Shown: piece by piece, positions 22,501 to 30,065 of the stretch
Layout of the letters: each line of letters begins with the position of its first letter
How positions within the stretch are numbered: position 1 is the stretch's first letter
Source: Nansenia antarctica
Taxonomy: Eukaryota > Chordata > Actinopteri > Argentiniformes > Microstomatidae
Direction: 5' to 3'
DNA: 64,000 bases
NCBI GenBank assembly: GCA_963989245.1
Contig: OZ022341.1
Span: 77,327,859-77,391,858 of the forward strand
Made by a program: the position numbers and the translations under genes
The notes under the pieces: generated by a model
Told to the model about the DNA's origin: nothing
What the model saw: the letters and a program-made list of their open reading frames with translations, nothing else
The model's database searches: none

Positions 22501-24349
22501 TATAATGTGTATAAAGTGTATTTATGATACAGTATATAATGTATATCAATTTTCTAATATTAGCGTATTTATGACTATTATTTTTAAATAATAATTAACC
22601 TCTTCTGCATGTGCAGCCACTCCCCGTGATAATCTGACCGTAATCCTGTATGGTGGTACGATGCTTGTAGGAGGTGCTCTCTGAGAGACATACTTAGATA
22701 GAGAACACTTTAATTCATATATTTGTATTCATTGCCTATTATCTTGTTAAATGTTGATATTTAATTTCTATATATTTTTTTCTTTCTTTATATCCTAATG
22801 CTGTATGTAAAGCACTTTGATGCAAGAATGACACTATTTACAGCGCTGTAAATGTTCAAATATTAGCATATGTATTATTTAAAGCACTATTATTTTAGCA
22901 CTTTGAATTGCCCTTGTTGTATAAAATGTGCTATACAAATAAACTTGCCTATGTAACCCTGTATATGTTCCTATTCTTACAGACCAGCAGAGCTCCAACC
23001 CAGGTTCAGACAGCGAGCCCAGCTCCACCACACCATCGAGGCGGAAGAATCACCTTAAAACACACCCACAGACTTACACCGGAGAGAAGACCTACCGCTG
23101 CCCACTGTGCGGGAAGAGTTTCACTCAATCAGGAAGTCTGAATAGGCATCAGAAAATACACACCGGAGAGAAACCATACCACTGCTCCCAATGTGGGAAG
23201 AGTTTTAGTGAAGGAGGACATCTAAAGATTCATCAGAGAATACACACAGGAGAGAAACCATACCACTGCTCCCAGTGTGGGAAGAGTTTTAGTGAAGGAG
23301 GACATCTAAAGATTCATCAGAGAATACACACAGGAGAGAAACCATACCACTGCTCCCAGTGTGGGAAGAGTTTTAGTCAAGCAGAACATCTTAAGCTTCA
23401 TCAGAGAACACACACAGGAGAGAAACCATACCACTGCTCCCAGTGTGGGAAGAGGTTCAATACAGCAGGAAATCTAAAGACTCACCAGAGAACACACACA
23501 GGAGAGAAACCATACCACTGCTCCCAATGTGATAAGAGTTTCAGTAAAGCAGAACATCTTAAGCTTCACCAGAGAACACACACAGGAGAGAAACCATACC
23601 ACTGCTCCCAATGTGGGAAGAGTTTTAGTGATGGAGGACATCTAAAGATTCATCAGAGAATACACACAGGAGAGAAACCATACCACTGCTCCCAGTGTGG
23701 GAAGAGTTTTAGTCAAGCAGAACATCTTAAGCTTCATCAGAGAACACACACAGGAGAGAAACCATACCACTGCTCCCAGTGTGGGAAGAGGTTCAATACA
23801 GCAGGAAATCTAAAGACTCACCAGAGAACACACACAGGAGAGAAACCATACCACTGCTCCCAATGTGATAAGAGTTTCAGTAAAGCAGAAAATCTAATGA
23901 TTCATCAGAGAATACACACCGGAGAGAAACCATACCACTGCTCCCAGTGTGGGAAGAGTTTTAGTGAAGGAGGAAGCCTGAAGATTCATCAGAGAATACA
24001 CACCGGAGAGAAACCATACCACTGCTCCCAGTGTGGGAAGAGTTTTAGTGAAGGAGGAAGCCTGAAGATTCATCAGAGAACACACACAGGAGAAAAACCA
24101 TACCACTGCTCCCAATGTGGGAAGAGTTTCAATCAATCAGGAAGTCTGAAGATTCACCAGAGAATACACACCGGGGAGAAACCATACCACTGCTCCCAAT
24201 GTGATAAGAGTTTCAGTAAAGCAGAAAATCTAAAGATTCATCAGAGAATACACACCGGAGAGAAACCATACCACTGCTCCCAATGTGGGAAGAGTTTCAG
24301 TCAAGCCGGACAACTAACGATTCATCAGAGAACACACACAGGAGAGTAA
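2772..24349 (+). CDS. C2H2 zinc-finger protein gene (3 coding exons, 15 fingers)
   Basis: Coding exons are 2772-3430, 8423-8637 and 22983-24349. Phases fit exactly: exon 1 ends with two bases of a codon, exon 2 supplies one and ends with one, and exon 3 supplies two. The total is 2241 nt, giving 746 residues plus stop. The start ATG at 2772 has an in-frame TGA at 2748. The N-terminal half is acidic, Ser/Pro-rich and has a run of nine prolines. Exon 2 carries two copies of KSPQWGPEM. Exon 3 encodes 15 fingers of exactly 84 nt with TGEKP linkers and CxxC...HxxxH pairs. By family knowledge this is a nuclear DNA-binding, probably transcription-regulating protein of the expanded fish ZNF class; the target is unknown. 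Intron 1 (5.0 kb) and intron 2 (14.3 kb) are mostly transposons. The exact paralogue cannot be named. Confidence 0.85.
3437..3640 (+). repeat. 19-bp minisatellite in intron 1
   Basis: About eleven tandem units of CACATGCTGCTAACGCTAA starting six bases after the exon 1 donor. Confidence 0.9.
3837..3984 (+). repeat. 15/30-bp AT-rich minisatellite
   Basis: Tandem units of the type TTAAACAGTTGGTAA, directly abutting the left target duplication of the hAT element at 3990. Confidence 0.85.
5039..6002. mobile_element. Nested TIR element, CAGTGTTTCCTC ends, copy 1
   Basis: Perfect 12-bp terminal inverted repeats CAGTGTTTCCTC and GAGGAAACACTG. Flanks share TGACT (5034-5038 and 6003-6007), or GTGACT if the terminal G is assigned to the target, so the duplication is 5-6 bp rather than 8. 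The interior begins with a GC-rich (CGCG)n stretch. The same ends and subterminal sequence recur at 17443-19998 and, truncated, at 45905-46563. No transposase is seen, and the superfamily is uncertain. Confidence 0.8.
5672..5812. repeat. Small inverted-repeat (MITE-like) unit
   Basis: GCGTTCGTAAATACGCTCTG and, about 100 bp later, CAGAGCGAATTTACGAACGC form imperfect inverted ends. A single end of the same type (GCTCTCAGAGCTCATTTACG) also occurs near 667 and 52798. The target duplication is not clear. Confidence 0.55.
6415..8134. mobile_element. hAT-type element, 1720 bp, 8-bp TSD
   Basis: Ends TAGGGCTGCAAC and GTTGCAGCCCTA with exact 8-bp direct repeats CAGTCAAG (6407-6414 and 8135-8142). Subterminal ATCGATTAATCG-type palindromic words occur on both sides. 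The interior holds a short interspersed tail (about 6809-7110, TTTTATTTGTATAGCGC type) and a 30-bp minisatellite (7466-7682). No intact transposase. Confidence 0.92.
7466..7682 (+). repeat. 30-bp minisatellite, about 7 units
   Basis: Tandem units of GTAACCCTCCTCTATAGAAAC plus CATAGTTAGT, nearly identical, inside the 6415-8134 hAT element. Confidence 0.9.
8423..8637 (+). CDS. Zinc-finger gene, coding exon 2
   Basis: Acceptor TTTCTGCCTCCAG|T and donor ATTG|GTAAGTCT. One base completes the exon 1 codon, 71 full codons follow, and one base (G) is left over for exon 3. It encodes an acidic linker with two near-identical KSPQWGPEMV motifs separated by a Glu-rich stretch, an arrangement common upstream of fish ZNF finger exons. 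Confidence 0.82.
8643..8852 (+). other. Start of intron 2 with tandem flank repeat
   Basis: No gene. From about 8773 the phrase CCCAATCTAACCCAGTCCTGG recurs; the same tandem motif resumes at 15851, showing that it is the target into which the 8853-15850 element inserted. Confidence 0.7.
9313..9352 (+). other. Left half of a tRNA-like sequence split by the BEL element
   Basis: TGGCCTAGTGGT (near 9321) matches the pol III A box. The matching B box GGTTCAAATCC lies at about 15163-15173, on the other side of the retrotransposon; without the insertion the two boxes would be about 50 bp apart. It is likely tRNA-derived and probably SINE-like. It is not a functional tRNA gene because no clean acceptor stem pairs. 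Confidence 0.5.
9353..10271 (-). repeat. BEL element 3' LTR
   Basis: Read on the minus strand it starts TGTTGTGAAGGCC and ends GGTTACA. A polyadenylation signal AATAAA (complement of 9621-9626) lies downstream of the TATA box (10061-10068) in the expected R-U5 order. It includes three tandem 27-bp units rich in TTAGCATTAGC (about 9500-9590). A purine-rich GGGGCGG stretch precedes it (10272-10282), as expected for a polypurine tract. Confidence 0.9.
9621..9626 (-). terminator. AATAAA polyadenylation signal in BEL 3' LTR
   Basis: The minus strand reads AATAAA. It is placed about 440 bp downstream of the LTR TATA box, so transcripts started in the 5' LTR could terminate here. Confidence 0.5.
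10295..14176 (-). CDS. Gag-protease-PRPF40 chimeric polyprotein of BEL element
   Basis: 1293 residues, uninterrupted. Residues 1-160 are low complexity. Residues 165-330 are a charged coiled coil built of repeats such as RQRQEALERERFQM. About 448-640 resembles the BEL/Pao Gag domain (DUF1759 type). CCHC knuckles are C693-x2-C-x3-H-x4-C705 and C726-x2-C-x3-H-x4-C738, plus a Cys/His cluster at 744-756. A retroviral-type aspartic protease has LDDGSERT at 817-824. About 983-1247 is not retroviral: it contains a WW domain (W1016 and W1038, TEHKSLDGKPYYYN) and two FF-type domains (about 1103-1158, with ASWEQTMRMIINDPRYSAL, and 1168-1228, with WSEAQQYL). Both match the splicing factor PRPF40A. Residues 1248-1275 (EGAVVLVRDQSLPRAAWQTG) return to the BEL pol C-terminal (DUF5641-like) sequence. 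RT, RNase H and integrase are absent. Expression from the 14215 LTR is expected. Function of the chimera is unknown. Confidence 0.92.
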   Translation of the reverse strand: MAERSQPDQTVTPPSPPPEPEPRPQRVPRLPPRLQEYELELESSLSGSEERTPRDTVVGEAEVSAGARVASTETALKEHQPEDEMAEPQGFAVETEEQEGEARSDSACGRKREGLSLNDLPPSTARSRPSSCRSVASYRSRASVGSYASGADSLHSRGSSAALSEYMRQQAEMALERERQQAEMALERERIHFERERLQMEAAGRQRQEALERERLQMEAAGRQRQEALERERFQMDGAERAAERQRQEALERERFQMNGAEREAERQRQEALERERFQMERDRLQAERQRQEALERERIQYERERLQMEGAERAAERQMAREQLHAEKMEEMMQTMRDVCISRTPSACSSRVSSARPSRVPSPEPPADGSMTPARTVQLQAQLTTWKEEDQGPDRYAAQREPASLPGRGVLPQERSTPLGPPVHQNACRPDTQTVTPAPMIHYRMFPQVEGPKFPFFKDEDRSQYVELRICLDTLLDNSCSESYKYAILLQHVRNPRAHNMVLAHASAPTPYTRALADLDARYGRPWNHALAELQALEQQAPIKDDRALDDFALRVHTLVGMLKTQGPAGASEINSTSNVERLLRKIPRFRQERFRRQQRVRNPEKLGLSMAAFAEFLLEEVHDTNVDAMGYAEPKKEREKGDRWDGPSSNRGRPVGVLHTEEEPRRERTTRPEGKDSSQPPPKGRRGPPPCLYCTSEHWLNECSDFNNLSTEAKQRWLEKNQRCWNCGRDHLAKNCTLRRKCNRCEEVHLHILHEVSLARSTEGNRSPRSGRAPEEETPVYYLDSPQSSGSKVLLKVVKVRLHHNNAVYDTYAVLDDGSERTILLQGAVRQLGLQGTAEKLTLRTIRRDLKEVTGARINFSISPAGRPSDRHRLQNVFTADQLALSRYDYPLERLRARYPHLRGVDLHPIEGAEPTLLIGSDNAELIVSLRPPLRGPRGCPMAVKTALGWALQGATEWRERDGRATSSLHVRTEEANQPTGPPGVESIAASAPGTVSTTNGSPQDDQPRKKSLWTEHKSLDGKPYYYNSQTKESRWWRYRAMAATAVAEEHLQVAMHSHGAEVRIDAPVNSVEYTSAMKVSASIVDASKEERPKLAKKRVKWNPEEEAKQAFKELLEEDGGSSDASWEQTMRMIINDPRYSALPKLSEKKQVFKAYQAKKEKEQAKQLRKRNCEALTSILDNMANVTYCTTWSEAQQYLLDDPSFAEYEALENMNQEDALLCFEEHIRALEKEEKQTILLRERDKMSEGAVVLVRDQSLPRAAWQTGRVVDTITSYLSLLEQPSQCAFLVN
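10436..11230 (-). other. Captured host PRPF40A-like cDNA segment inside BEL ORF
   Basis: About 265 codons in frame with gag-pro. The WW domain joins a start typical of PRPF40A WW1 (WTEHKS) to an end typical of WW2 (KPYYYNSQTKESRW). The first FF domain is followed directly by KKEKEQAKQLRKRN, which in PRPF40A lies after the second FF domain, so an internal deletion is inferred. No introns interrupt it although the host gene is multi-exon, which points to capture from spliced RNA. Boundaries are approximate. Confidence 0.85.
14195..14212 (-). promoter_or_regulatory. Primer-binding site, tRNA-Tyr
   Basis: Minus strand TGGTCCTTCGAGCCGGAT, two bases inside the 5' LTR. It is complementary to the CCA-extended 3' end of vertebrate tRNA-Tyr, whose acceptor stem pairs CCTTCGA with TCGAAGG. 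It defines the element's orientation. Confidence 0.8.
14215..15133 (-). repeat. BEL element 5' LTR (promoter LTR)
   Basis: Identical, as far as read by eye, to 9353-10271. As the upstream LTR for the minus-strand ORF it should drive transcription. Confidence 0.9.
14823..14930 (-). promoter_or_regulatory. LTR core promoter: TATA box and YY1-like site
   Basis: Minus strand TATATAAG at 14923-14930 is a good TATA box. About 90 bp downstream the strand reads AAGATGGCGG (14823-14832), matching the YY1 consensus; a YY1 site in the 5' UTR is a known feature of several retrotransposons. Both are duplicated in the other LTR (10061-10068 and about 9961-9970). Confidence 0.55.
15363..15424 (-). other. 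tRNA-like sequence (minus strand)
   Basis: The minus strand has TGGCGCAGTGGTTAAGGC (A-box type) and, about 30 bp on, GGTTGCGAGCTC, a degraded B box. It is probably the head of an old SINE. The stems are too imperfect for a working tRNA. Confidence 0.45.
16069..16289 (+). repeat. 10-bp minisatellite CTACTGCTCT / CTACTGCCCC
   Basis: About 22 tandem units with CTC/CCC variants, ending where LINE-derived sequence begins. Confidence 0.9.
16290..17442 (-). pseudogene. LINE reverse transcriptase, 3' portion, split by an insertion
   Basis: Minus-strand frame (346 codons open from 17354) with RT motifs LLDLSAAFDTISHSTLL, SGVPQGSVLGPILF and YADDTQLY, then the thumb region ending near 16314. Of L2/CR1-like type as judged by eye. 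Its upstream part continues at 19998-20575 beyond the inserted TIR element, so the fragment was one piece of about 1.7 kb. It lacks the endonuclease and the 3' end and is non-functional. Confidence 0.85.
17543..19272. mobile_element. hAT-type element, 1730 bp, 8-bp TSD (third nesting level)
   Basis: Ends TAGGGATGGACGGTTT and AAACCGTCCATCCCTA; exact 8-bp duplication ACGCGCGC at 17535-17542 and 19273-19280. Subterminal CGGTTTTT / AAACCG words. No transposase. It contains short interspersed tails (17930-18010) and a SINE (about 18380-18777). Confidence 0.92.
18380..18777 (-). mobile_element. tRNA-derived SINE, minus strand
   Basis: The minus strand begins near 18777 with CCCCACGGTGGTGTAGCGGT (A-box region) and has GGTTCGTATCCCGG (B box) near 18705-18720. 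A GC-rich body follows, then an AT-rich end. This is the normal arrangement of a tRNA-headed fish SINE. Confidence 0.7.
19557..19855 (+). repeat. 43-bp minisatellite, about 7 units
   Basis: CGAAATACCTACGTTCATAG begins each unit (19558, 19601 and every 43 bp after). Short minus-strand open frames across it are repeat artefacts. Confidence 0.92.
19998..20575 (-). pseudogene. LINE reverse transcriptase, upstream portion
   Basis: Minus-strand frame containing the region before the RT fingers (KIANIHQQL, then KSKPSTCQLDPLPSSL and SGSVPSSLKSAAITPV). It breaks off exactly at the TIR element end and resumes in 16290-17442. Confidence 0.82.
20588..20842 (+). repeat. 30-bp minisatellite, about 8.5 units
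   Basis: Units TTAACACTAGAACAGCCATG plus GGTGGGGTCA. It is open in several frames on both strands, giving spurious repetitive peptides. Confidence 0.92.
21138..22433. mobile_element. hAT-type element, 1296 bp, 8-bp TSD
   Basis: Ends TAGGGATGTTCCGAT and ATCGGGACATCCCTA; duplication TCTGTAAT at 21130-21137 and 22434-22441. Related in its ends to the 2042-2520 element but with a different interior. No intact transposase. Confidence 0.92.
22860..22952 (-). repeat. Short interspersed tail (GCACTTTG...TATACAAATAAACTTGCC)
   Basis: The reverse complement of the repeat at about 27782-27850 and 28612-28680. It lies 30 bp before the finger exon acceptor. Confidence 0.6.
22983..24349 (+). CDS. Zinc-finger gene, finger exon
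   Basis: Acceptor CTATTCTTACAG|AC. After a linker (QQSSNPGSDSEPSS) come 15 C2H2 fingers starting at 23093 and every 84 nt to 24269. Fingers 3-6 and 7-10 form two near-identical four-finger blocks of 336 bp. The stop TAA replaces the Lys codon of the last TGEK linker. Finger cores vary at the DNA-contact positions (SEGGHLKI, SQAEHLKL, NTAGNLKT, SKAEHLKL, NQSGSLKI, SQAGQLTI). Confidence 0.88.
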
Positions 24350-24433
24350 CCATACCACTGCTCCCAGTGTGGGAGGAGTTTTAGTGAAGGAGGAAGCCTG
24401 AAGATGCATCAGAGAACACACACAGGAGAGTAA
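24350..24433 (+). other. Sixteenth finger after the stop codon, with its own identical stop
   Basis: An 84-nt unit continues in frame after the TAA and encodes a complete finger (CSQCGRSFSEGGSLKMHQRTH). It ends GGAGAG TAA at 24431, exactly repeating the junction at 24347. It is the product of a unit duplication that copied the stop; it would be translated only by readthrough. Confidence 0.75.
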
Positions 24434-25182
24434 CCATACCACTGCTCTGGAAACGATCGTAGCTCTACGTCGGGTATTATTTACTGGTTATGCAGAGTTA
24501 TTTCAGGCATGTGAGCCGCACTGCCTATACTGTAATTCATGCGAAGTGAATGTGGCTCGTAATAAAATTAACGATGTTGTTATCAGCCGAGAAAATGAGT
24601 TAAGAAATGATTTTCTTTTACAACTTGAGTATAAGCATTTGCCTGGTTAGTAATCAAACGTTAAATGACCCTTCTCTGCCCTCTCCCGCTTCCAGACCAA
24701 CGCCTACCCTATATTTTAGCACTTGGCTTAATTCAGCCGCTTTTCTTTGAGCCGCTATTCACCTGCGTTCAATTTAAAGTATATTTGGTATTTATAGAAG
24801 GAAGCACGTAGGCAATGTTAAACAAGCGCAGCTCGTTTTATAAATAATGCTTACATCTGTTTAGAAAAATGTGCTTACGTGAAAGTCAAAGATGACGTTC
24901 AAGTACCTTTTTATAAATCAGGGGTGGCCAACCAGTTGGAGACTAAGAGCCCCAAAGAATTGTTGTGGTACCAGAAAGAGCCACATCATACATGCAGGCT
25001 CACAAAAGCTCTCACTCACACACGCAATACATTTCCAATAGGCTATGAGACTAGTGGTGTCATTTCAGCAAAAGCCAAGGTATGGCAAGGTACAGAATAG
25101 GGGGGGTTGAGGGGGGGTTTCAAATCAGTTGTGCAATAGTCTATTTTGGTGAGTTGTTTCTATACAATTGACTTATATTACA
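24434..25182. other. Intergenic, with a hAT-end fragment
   Basis: No gene seen. CAGGGGTGGCCAACC at about 24919 matches a common hAT terminal sequence, but I find no partner end. Confidence 0.5.
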
Positions 25183-25500
25183 TTAACTCTTTCACCGCCA
25201 GAGTTTTCTGAAAAAGTTGCCAGCCAGCAGCCTTTTTCACTCATCTTCAAAGATTCCCAGAATATTCTGTTCTATGAATATGTAAACACTGAATACATCA
25301 GAAGAAAGAAGAGACCTTCTTCTTGCACACAAAAAAACAAGTTTGATTCTATCTTCTTCCTAGCATATTCAGTGAACACTTCAATGTTGGTGATTTTCAT
25401 CAAAAAACTACTTTTCGGACAAAAAACAGAGAAAAACGCGTTTTTGTAAAAAACTGTTTATTTTCACCCCCAAGACCCGTTTGACCCATTTAACATTATA
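25183..25500. other. Possible piggyBac element terminus
   Basis: TTAA at 25183-25186 followed by CTCTTTCACCGCC resembles the TTAA-flanked ends of piggyBac elements and lies on the 3' side of the minus-strand PGBD-like gene. I could not find the opposite end. Confidence 0.4.
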
Positions 25501-25965
25501 AAACTATAATACACATATATAATAATATAATACACTATATTTTATGTATTTATTTATTTTCTAATATTCATTATAATAATAATAACAATACATTTATTTT
25601 ATAAGGCGCCTTTCATGGCACTCAAGGTCGCCGTACAACAACAAATTTAAAAACAGTTACAAAATTCAAAATACATAGAAATACACAGTATAAACATAGC
25701 TTTATGAATCATTGCCAATATTTGTCCTTGGTGTGGGACAGTGTGGTACAGCTAGTGTGTAAAGGGACATTACAGGCTTTACAATGGAACCATGTCTCTT
25801 TACGTTTTCCATTTTTTATACAAACCCTGCAACCCCTGGTTGGGTTCTGCTTTTTGGAAGTTGGGGGGATTTTTACAAGTGTATGGGCTCCCATATTCCC
25901 ATCCAGCCTTCCCTGAGGGTCCTGGTTTGGTGCTCTAAAGTAATGAGGTCTGGGGTAGCCTCTTG

Positions 25966-26094
25966 CTTCCTCAGCACCAGTTTCCTCACCACCTGTCTGT
26001 CTGTCTACCTCAGCACCTGCCTCGCCTGACACAGGCGAGGCAGGTGCTGAGGTAGACAGACAGACAGGTGGTGAGGAAACTGGTGCTGAGGAAG
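25966..26094. repeat. Perfect palindrome, 63-bp arms, 3-bp loop
   Basis: Arms 25966-26028 and 26032-26094 are exact inverted copies around ACA. On the minus strand the open frame runs through both arms, encoding a Ser/Pro/Thr-rich half followed by a Glu/Gly-rich half between transposase core and the Cys-rich tail. Confidence 0.93.
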
Positions 26095-27640
26095 ACACTG
26101 CCTTGCTGGTCCATGACCTCACAACCCTTTCAATGAAGGAGTGAAATGTGTTGCATCTGCCCTGTGGGTTTCTAGCTTTGTAGATGACAAAAGCATTGAA
26201 GAAACTGATCTCAAAGAGATATGTAATGAACTTCTTTGGCCACTTCTGTGTCTTCCTGACAAACGGGTAGTACACAATGTTCTGGTCTGGTTTGTCAACT
26301 CCATTCATGTTCTTATTATACTCAACAATGCAGGCTGGCTTTCTCTTTGCTACTTTTTCTTTGCTGCCTCTCTCCCAGACCTCAACAGTTTCCATGGTGT
26401 AATCATGTAGAGTTGCTACCATTTTTACAATATTTTTGTCGCGCCAAGCGAGGACCATGACATTGTCACTGACGTATCAGTGTTTCGCCCACCTTCAGGT
26501 CAGCATTGGACACATTTGTGATCACTGGTGGTTCACCTCTGTGCATCCTCAGGTTACCACAGACGTGTGTGTTCAGACGAAGGAGGCGCTCAGACAAAGC
26601 TACAGAATTATATAACATGAAAGTTATTCATGTACAATCTGTAGCCCTGACCTGCTAGTTGACCAAGTAGAGAGACAGCTGTGTCTCCCAGGGGAGCGCT
26701 CTCTCCACAGTAGGGCTTCAGTGTGTAACAGTACCCTGTCTCTGAATCACATAATATGTATGACTTGATGCCATATTTGATGGGCTTTAGGGGATTGTAC
26801 ACCCTGAAGGTTAGGCGACCACGCCACAGAAGCATACCCGCATCTATGGAGATATTGGTGTTGGGTTGATACATCTCTTGAAATTTGGACCCAAGGTAAT
26901 TTAAGATGGGGCGGACCTTGTACATTCTGTCAGTACAATCGGCTGGCATCGCTGCATTATTACTAAAATGAAGGTATCTCAATATGTTTTCAAACCTGTT
27001 GCGAGACATGACAGAGTTGAAGTAGGGGGTAGCTAACATTTCATCAGTGGACCAGTACATTTCAAGCTCAGGCTTACGATTGATACCAGTGAGAAAAAAG
27101 AGCCCCAGGAATGATTTCATCTCTCTAAGTGTGACAGGTTTCCATGCATGTGATCGAGCTTGTGGTGATTGTGGAGAGCCACTCACAGCTTCAATACATT
27201 GAGCTGCATACAAGTCAGTCTGAACAACTATGTCCTGGATCAGTTCATCAGTAAGGAACAACTCAACATAGTCAACTGGTTGTTCTGATGCCAGCTCAGC
27301 AGCAGCATTGATAGGTCCAGGTTTCGCAGTGAAAGGAATGTATTTTGCCTGCCAGTCTTTGTCATGCCACACCTTCTCACCAACAGGGGCCCTTGCTTGG
27401 TCACCAGCTGCGCCGCGCCCACGACCTCGTCCACGGCCACGTCCGCGCCCAGCTCTGTCCGGTGTTTGATCTGTAAATAATTAGAATTATTTTATTTATT
27501 TATTTTATTTTATTTTATTTTATTTATTTTATTTTATTTATTTATTATTTTATTTATTTTATTTTATTTATTTATTTAGTATTTTATTGTCTGTCAGCTG
27601 GTAGAAATATAAATACAATAAAATTATCTGTGTCTTTTTT

Positions 27641-28846
27641 ACACGTGGGGCAGGGGAACGTGACCTTGCACGCGACGTGACCTTGCGCCCAGGTCCGCTC
27701 TCATGTCCACGTCCTCGTCTGCGCCCATGCCCGTGCACAGCTCTGCGCAGTGTTGGATCTGTAAATAATTAAAATTAGTAGGCAAGGCCAGGCAAGTTTA
27801 TTTGTATAGCACATTTCATACAACAGGGGCAATTCAAAGTGCTTTACATGTATTATTTAAAAATACAGCAAGAGGAGCATAGTAAGAAAATAAAAATTAC
27901 AATTAATAAAATCAAATATAACAAGTAAATAGATAAAACAGTTAATAAGACAATGTAGCTGGTAGAAATATAAATACAATAAAATGATCTGATGTGTGTT
28001 ACCTTGGACAGGGGAACGTGACCTTGCACTTCGGGTCCAATCTCGGTCTGAACCCGGGTCTGAATCTGAATCCGGCAGGGGGGGGCTTGAAGGCTTAGCA
28101 CTGTGCATTGTTTGATGTGTAAATAATTAGAATTAGTATAACACTAACTAAAACTATATTCCCGCCCGCACCAGCTGGTAGAGATCTGTGTCTTACCTCT
28201 ATTAAGGGAATGTGATGAGTCACTTGCATCCGACGAGGGGGGGCTTGCAGCCCTCGCTGGTCCTGATGTTCCCGCTTCATTCACAATTAGTCTCCGACGC
28301 TTAGCACTGTGCACTGTTTGATGTGTAAATAATTAGAATTAGTAGGCTATAACACTAACTAAAACTATATTCCCGCCCGCACCAGCTGGTAGATATCTGT
28401 GTCTTACCTCTAGCAAGGGAATGTGACGAGTCACTTGCATCGGACGAGGGGGGGCTTGCAGCCCTCTTTTTTACACCTGGGGCAGGGGAACGTGACCTTG
28501 CACGCGACGTGACCTTACGCCCACGTCCGCTCTCATGTCCACGTCCTCGTCTGCGCCCATGCCCGTGCACAGCTCTGCGCAGTGTTGGATCTGTAAATAA
28601 TTAGAATTAGTAGGCAAGGCCAGGCAAGTTTATTTGTATAGCACATTTCATACAACAGGGGCAATTCAAAGTGCTTTACATACATTATAATACATACAGC
28701 AAGAGGAGCATAGTAAGAAAATACAAATTACAATGAATAAAAGCAAATATAACAAGTAAATAGATAAAACAGTTAATAAGACAATGTAGCTGGTAGAAAT
28801 ATAAATACAATAAAATGATCTGATGTGTGTTACCTTGGACAGGGGA
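27641..28846. repeat. Tandem duplication, about 831-bp period, in the PGBD-like gene
   Basis: 27645-28015 (RG/RS exon, short interspersed tail, donor) recurs at about 28476-28846. The tail AAGGCCAGGCAAGTTTATTT starts at about 27784 and 28615. Exon-flanking phrases TGTAAATAATTAGAATTAG and CCCGCCCGCACCAGCTGGTA also recur at each small exon. Confidence 0.8.
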
Positions 28847-29350
28847 ACGTATATTAGTATAACACTAACTAAAACTATATTCCCGCCCGCACCAGCTGGT
28901 AGAGATCTGTGTCTTACCTCTAGCAAGGGAATGTGACGAGTCACTTGCATCCGACGAGGGGGGGCTTGCAGCCCTCGCTGGTCCTGATGTTGCCGCTTCA
29001 TTCAGTCTTCGACGCTTAGCAGTAGCACTGTGCACTGTTTGATGTGTAAATAATTAGAATTAGTATAACACTAGCTAAAACTATGTTATAAAACTAAGTT
29101 GTGCAACAAACTCTTGGCTATGTACTGTTGACAAAATACATCCAACATCTAAATAGCAAAAAATATCGTTTTAGTAATATTGTTACTAAGGTCAGAACTG
29201 GAGTGAGAGATGCACATGAAGAGAGAGTCTCTAAAAGACTCACTTTTTTTTTTTCAAAACCGCCTCCGGTCTTGCCGACTCCAGAGGGATAAAGTTTATA
29301 ACGTTGACCCAACGTTACTGTATGATAATATTGCACATTAAAGAGTACAG

Positions 29351-30065
29351 TAGGGCTGTCCCAAATGACTATTTTTCTAACGATTAATCGAGCGATTATT
29401 TTTTCGATTAGTCTAACGACTAATTTAACGATATTTTTTTTTACTGTTCGATAAAAATAAAATAAAAATCATGTGTAGGCCCCTTAATTTCCACCTCACT
29501 GCTATGTTTAGCCAACTTGAATGCCAACATGGCCATTTAGAAGTCTGTCCATCACCACAACACATAGCTAGCTAGTAGCTACATAGCTAGCTAACGTTAC
29601 TCTCGCTGCTATGTTATGATTAGCTAAATTGATGCTAACGTAGCATGCGAGCTACGAGCTAGATAACGTACAGTAGGTGCGAGCACCACAATGACAATAG
29701 GCTACCGTAGCTAGCCAGCTACATAGCTAACGTTACTAACACCAGAAGACAAGACATACAAACTGTGGTGAGCTACATTGCTTGTGTAACATTAGCTAGT
29801 AGCTATCCATTTTTCACTCATACACGGCCAGAAAAGTGAACAGAAATACAACGGTGACTTACGGTGGTGCTATCTTGCGGCTGTCTTCACAAAGAGCTCC
29901 AGGATGCTTTCGCTTGAGGTGCTCGTTCATTGCAGACGTACTGCTGTGATAGGCCATTTCATTTTTGCTTAATTTTTTTACTTTAAAAAAATATATATAC
30001 GACGCACATTACGCAAGTCGACGTATTGACGTAGTCGATTACGGCGACGAATCGTAACAGCCCTA
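29351..30065. mobile_element. hAT-type element, 715 bp, 8-bp TSD
   Basis: Ends TAGGGCTGTCCCAAATGACT and (complement) TAGGGCTGTTACGATTCG; duplication GAGTACAG at 29343-29350 and 30066-30073. It sits in the first intron of the PGBD-like gene. No transposase. Confidence 0.9.
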
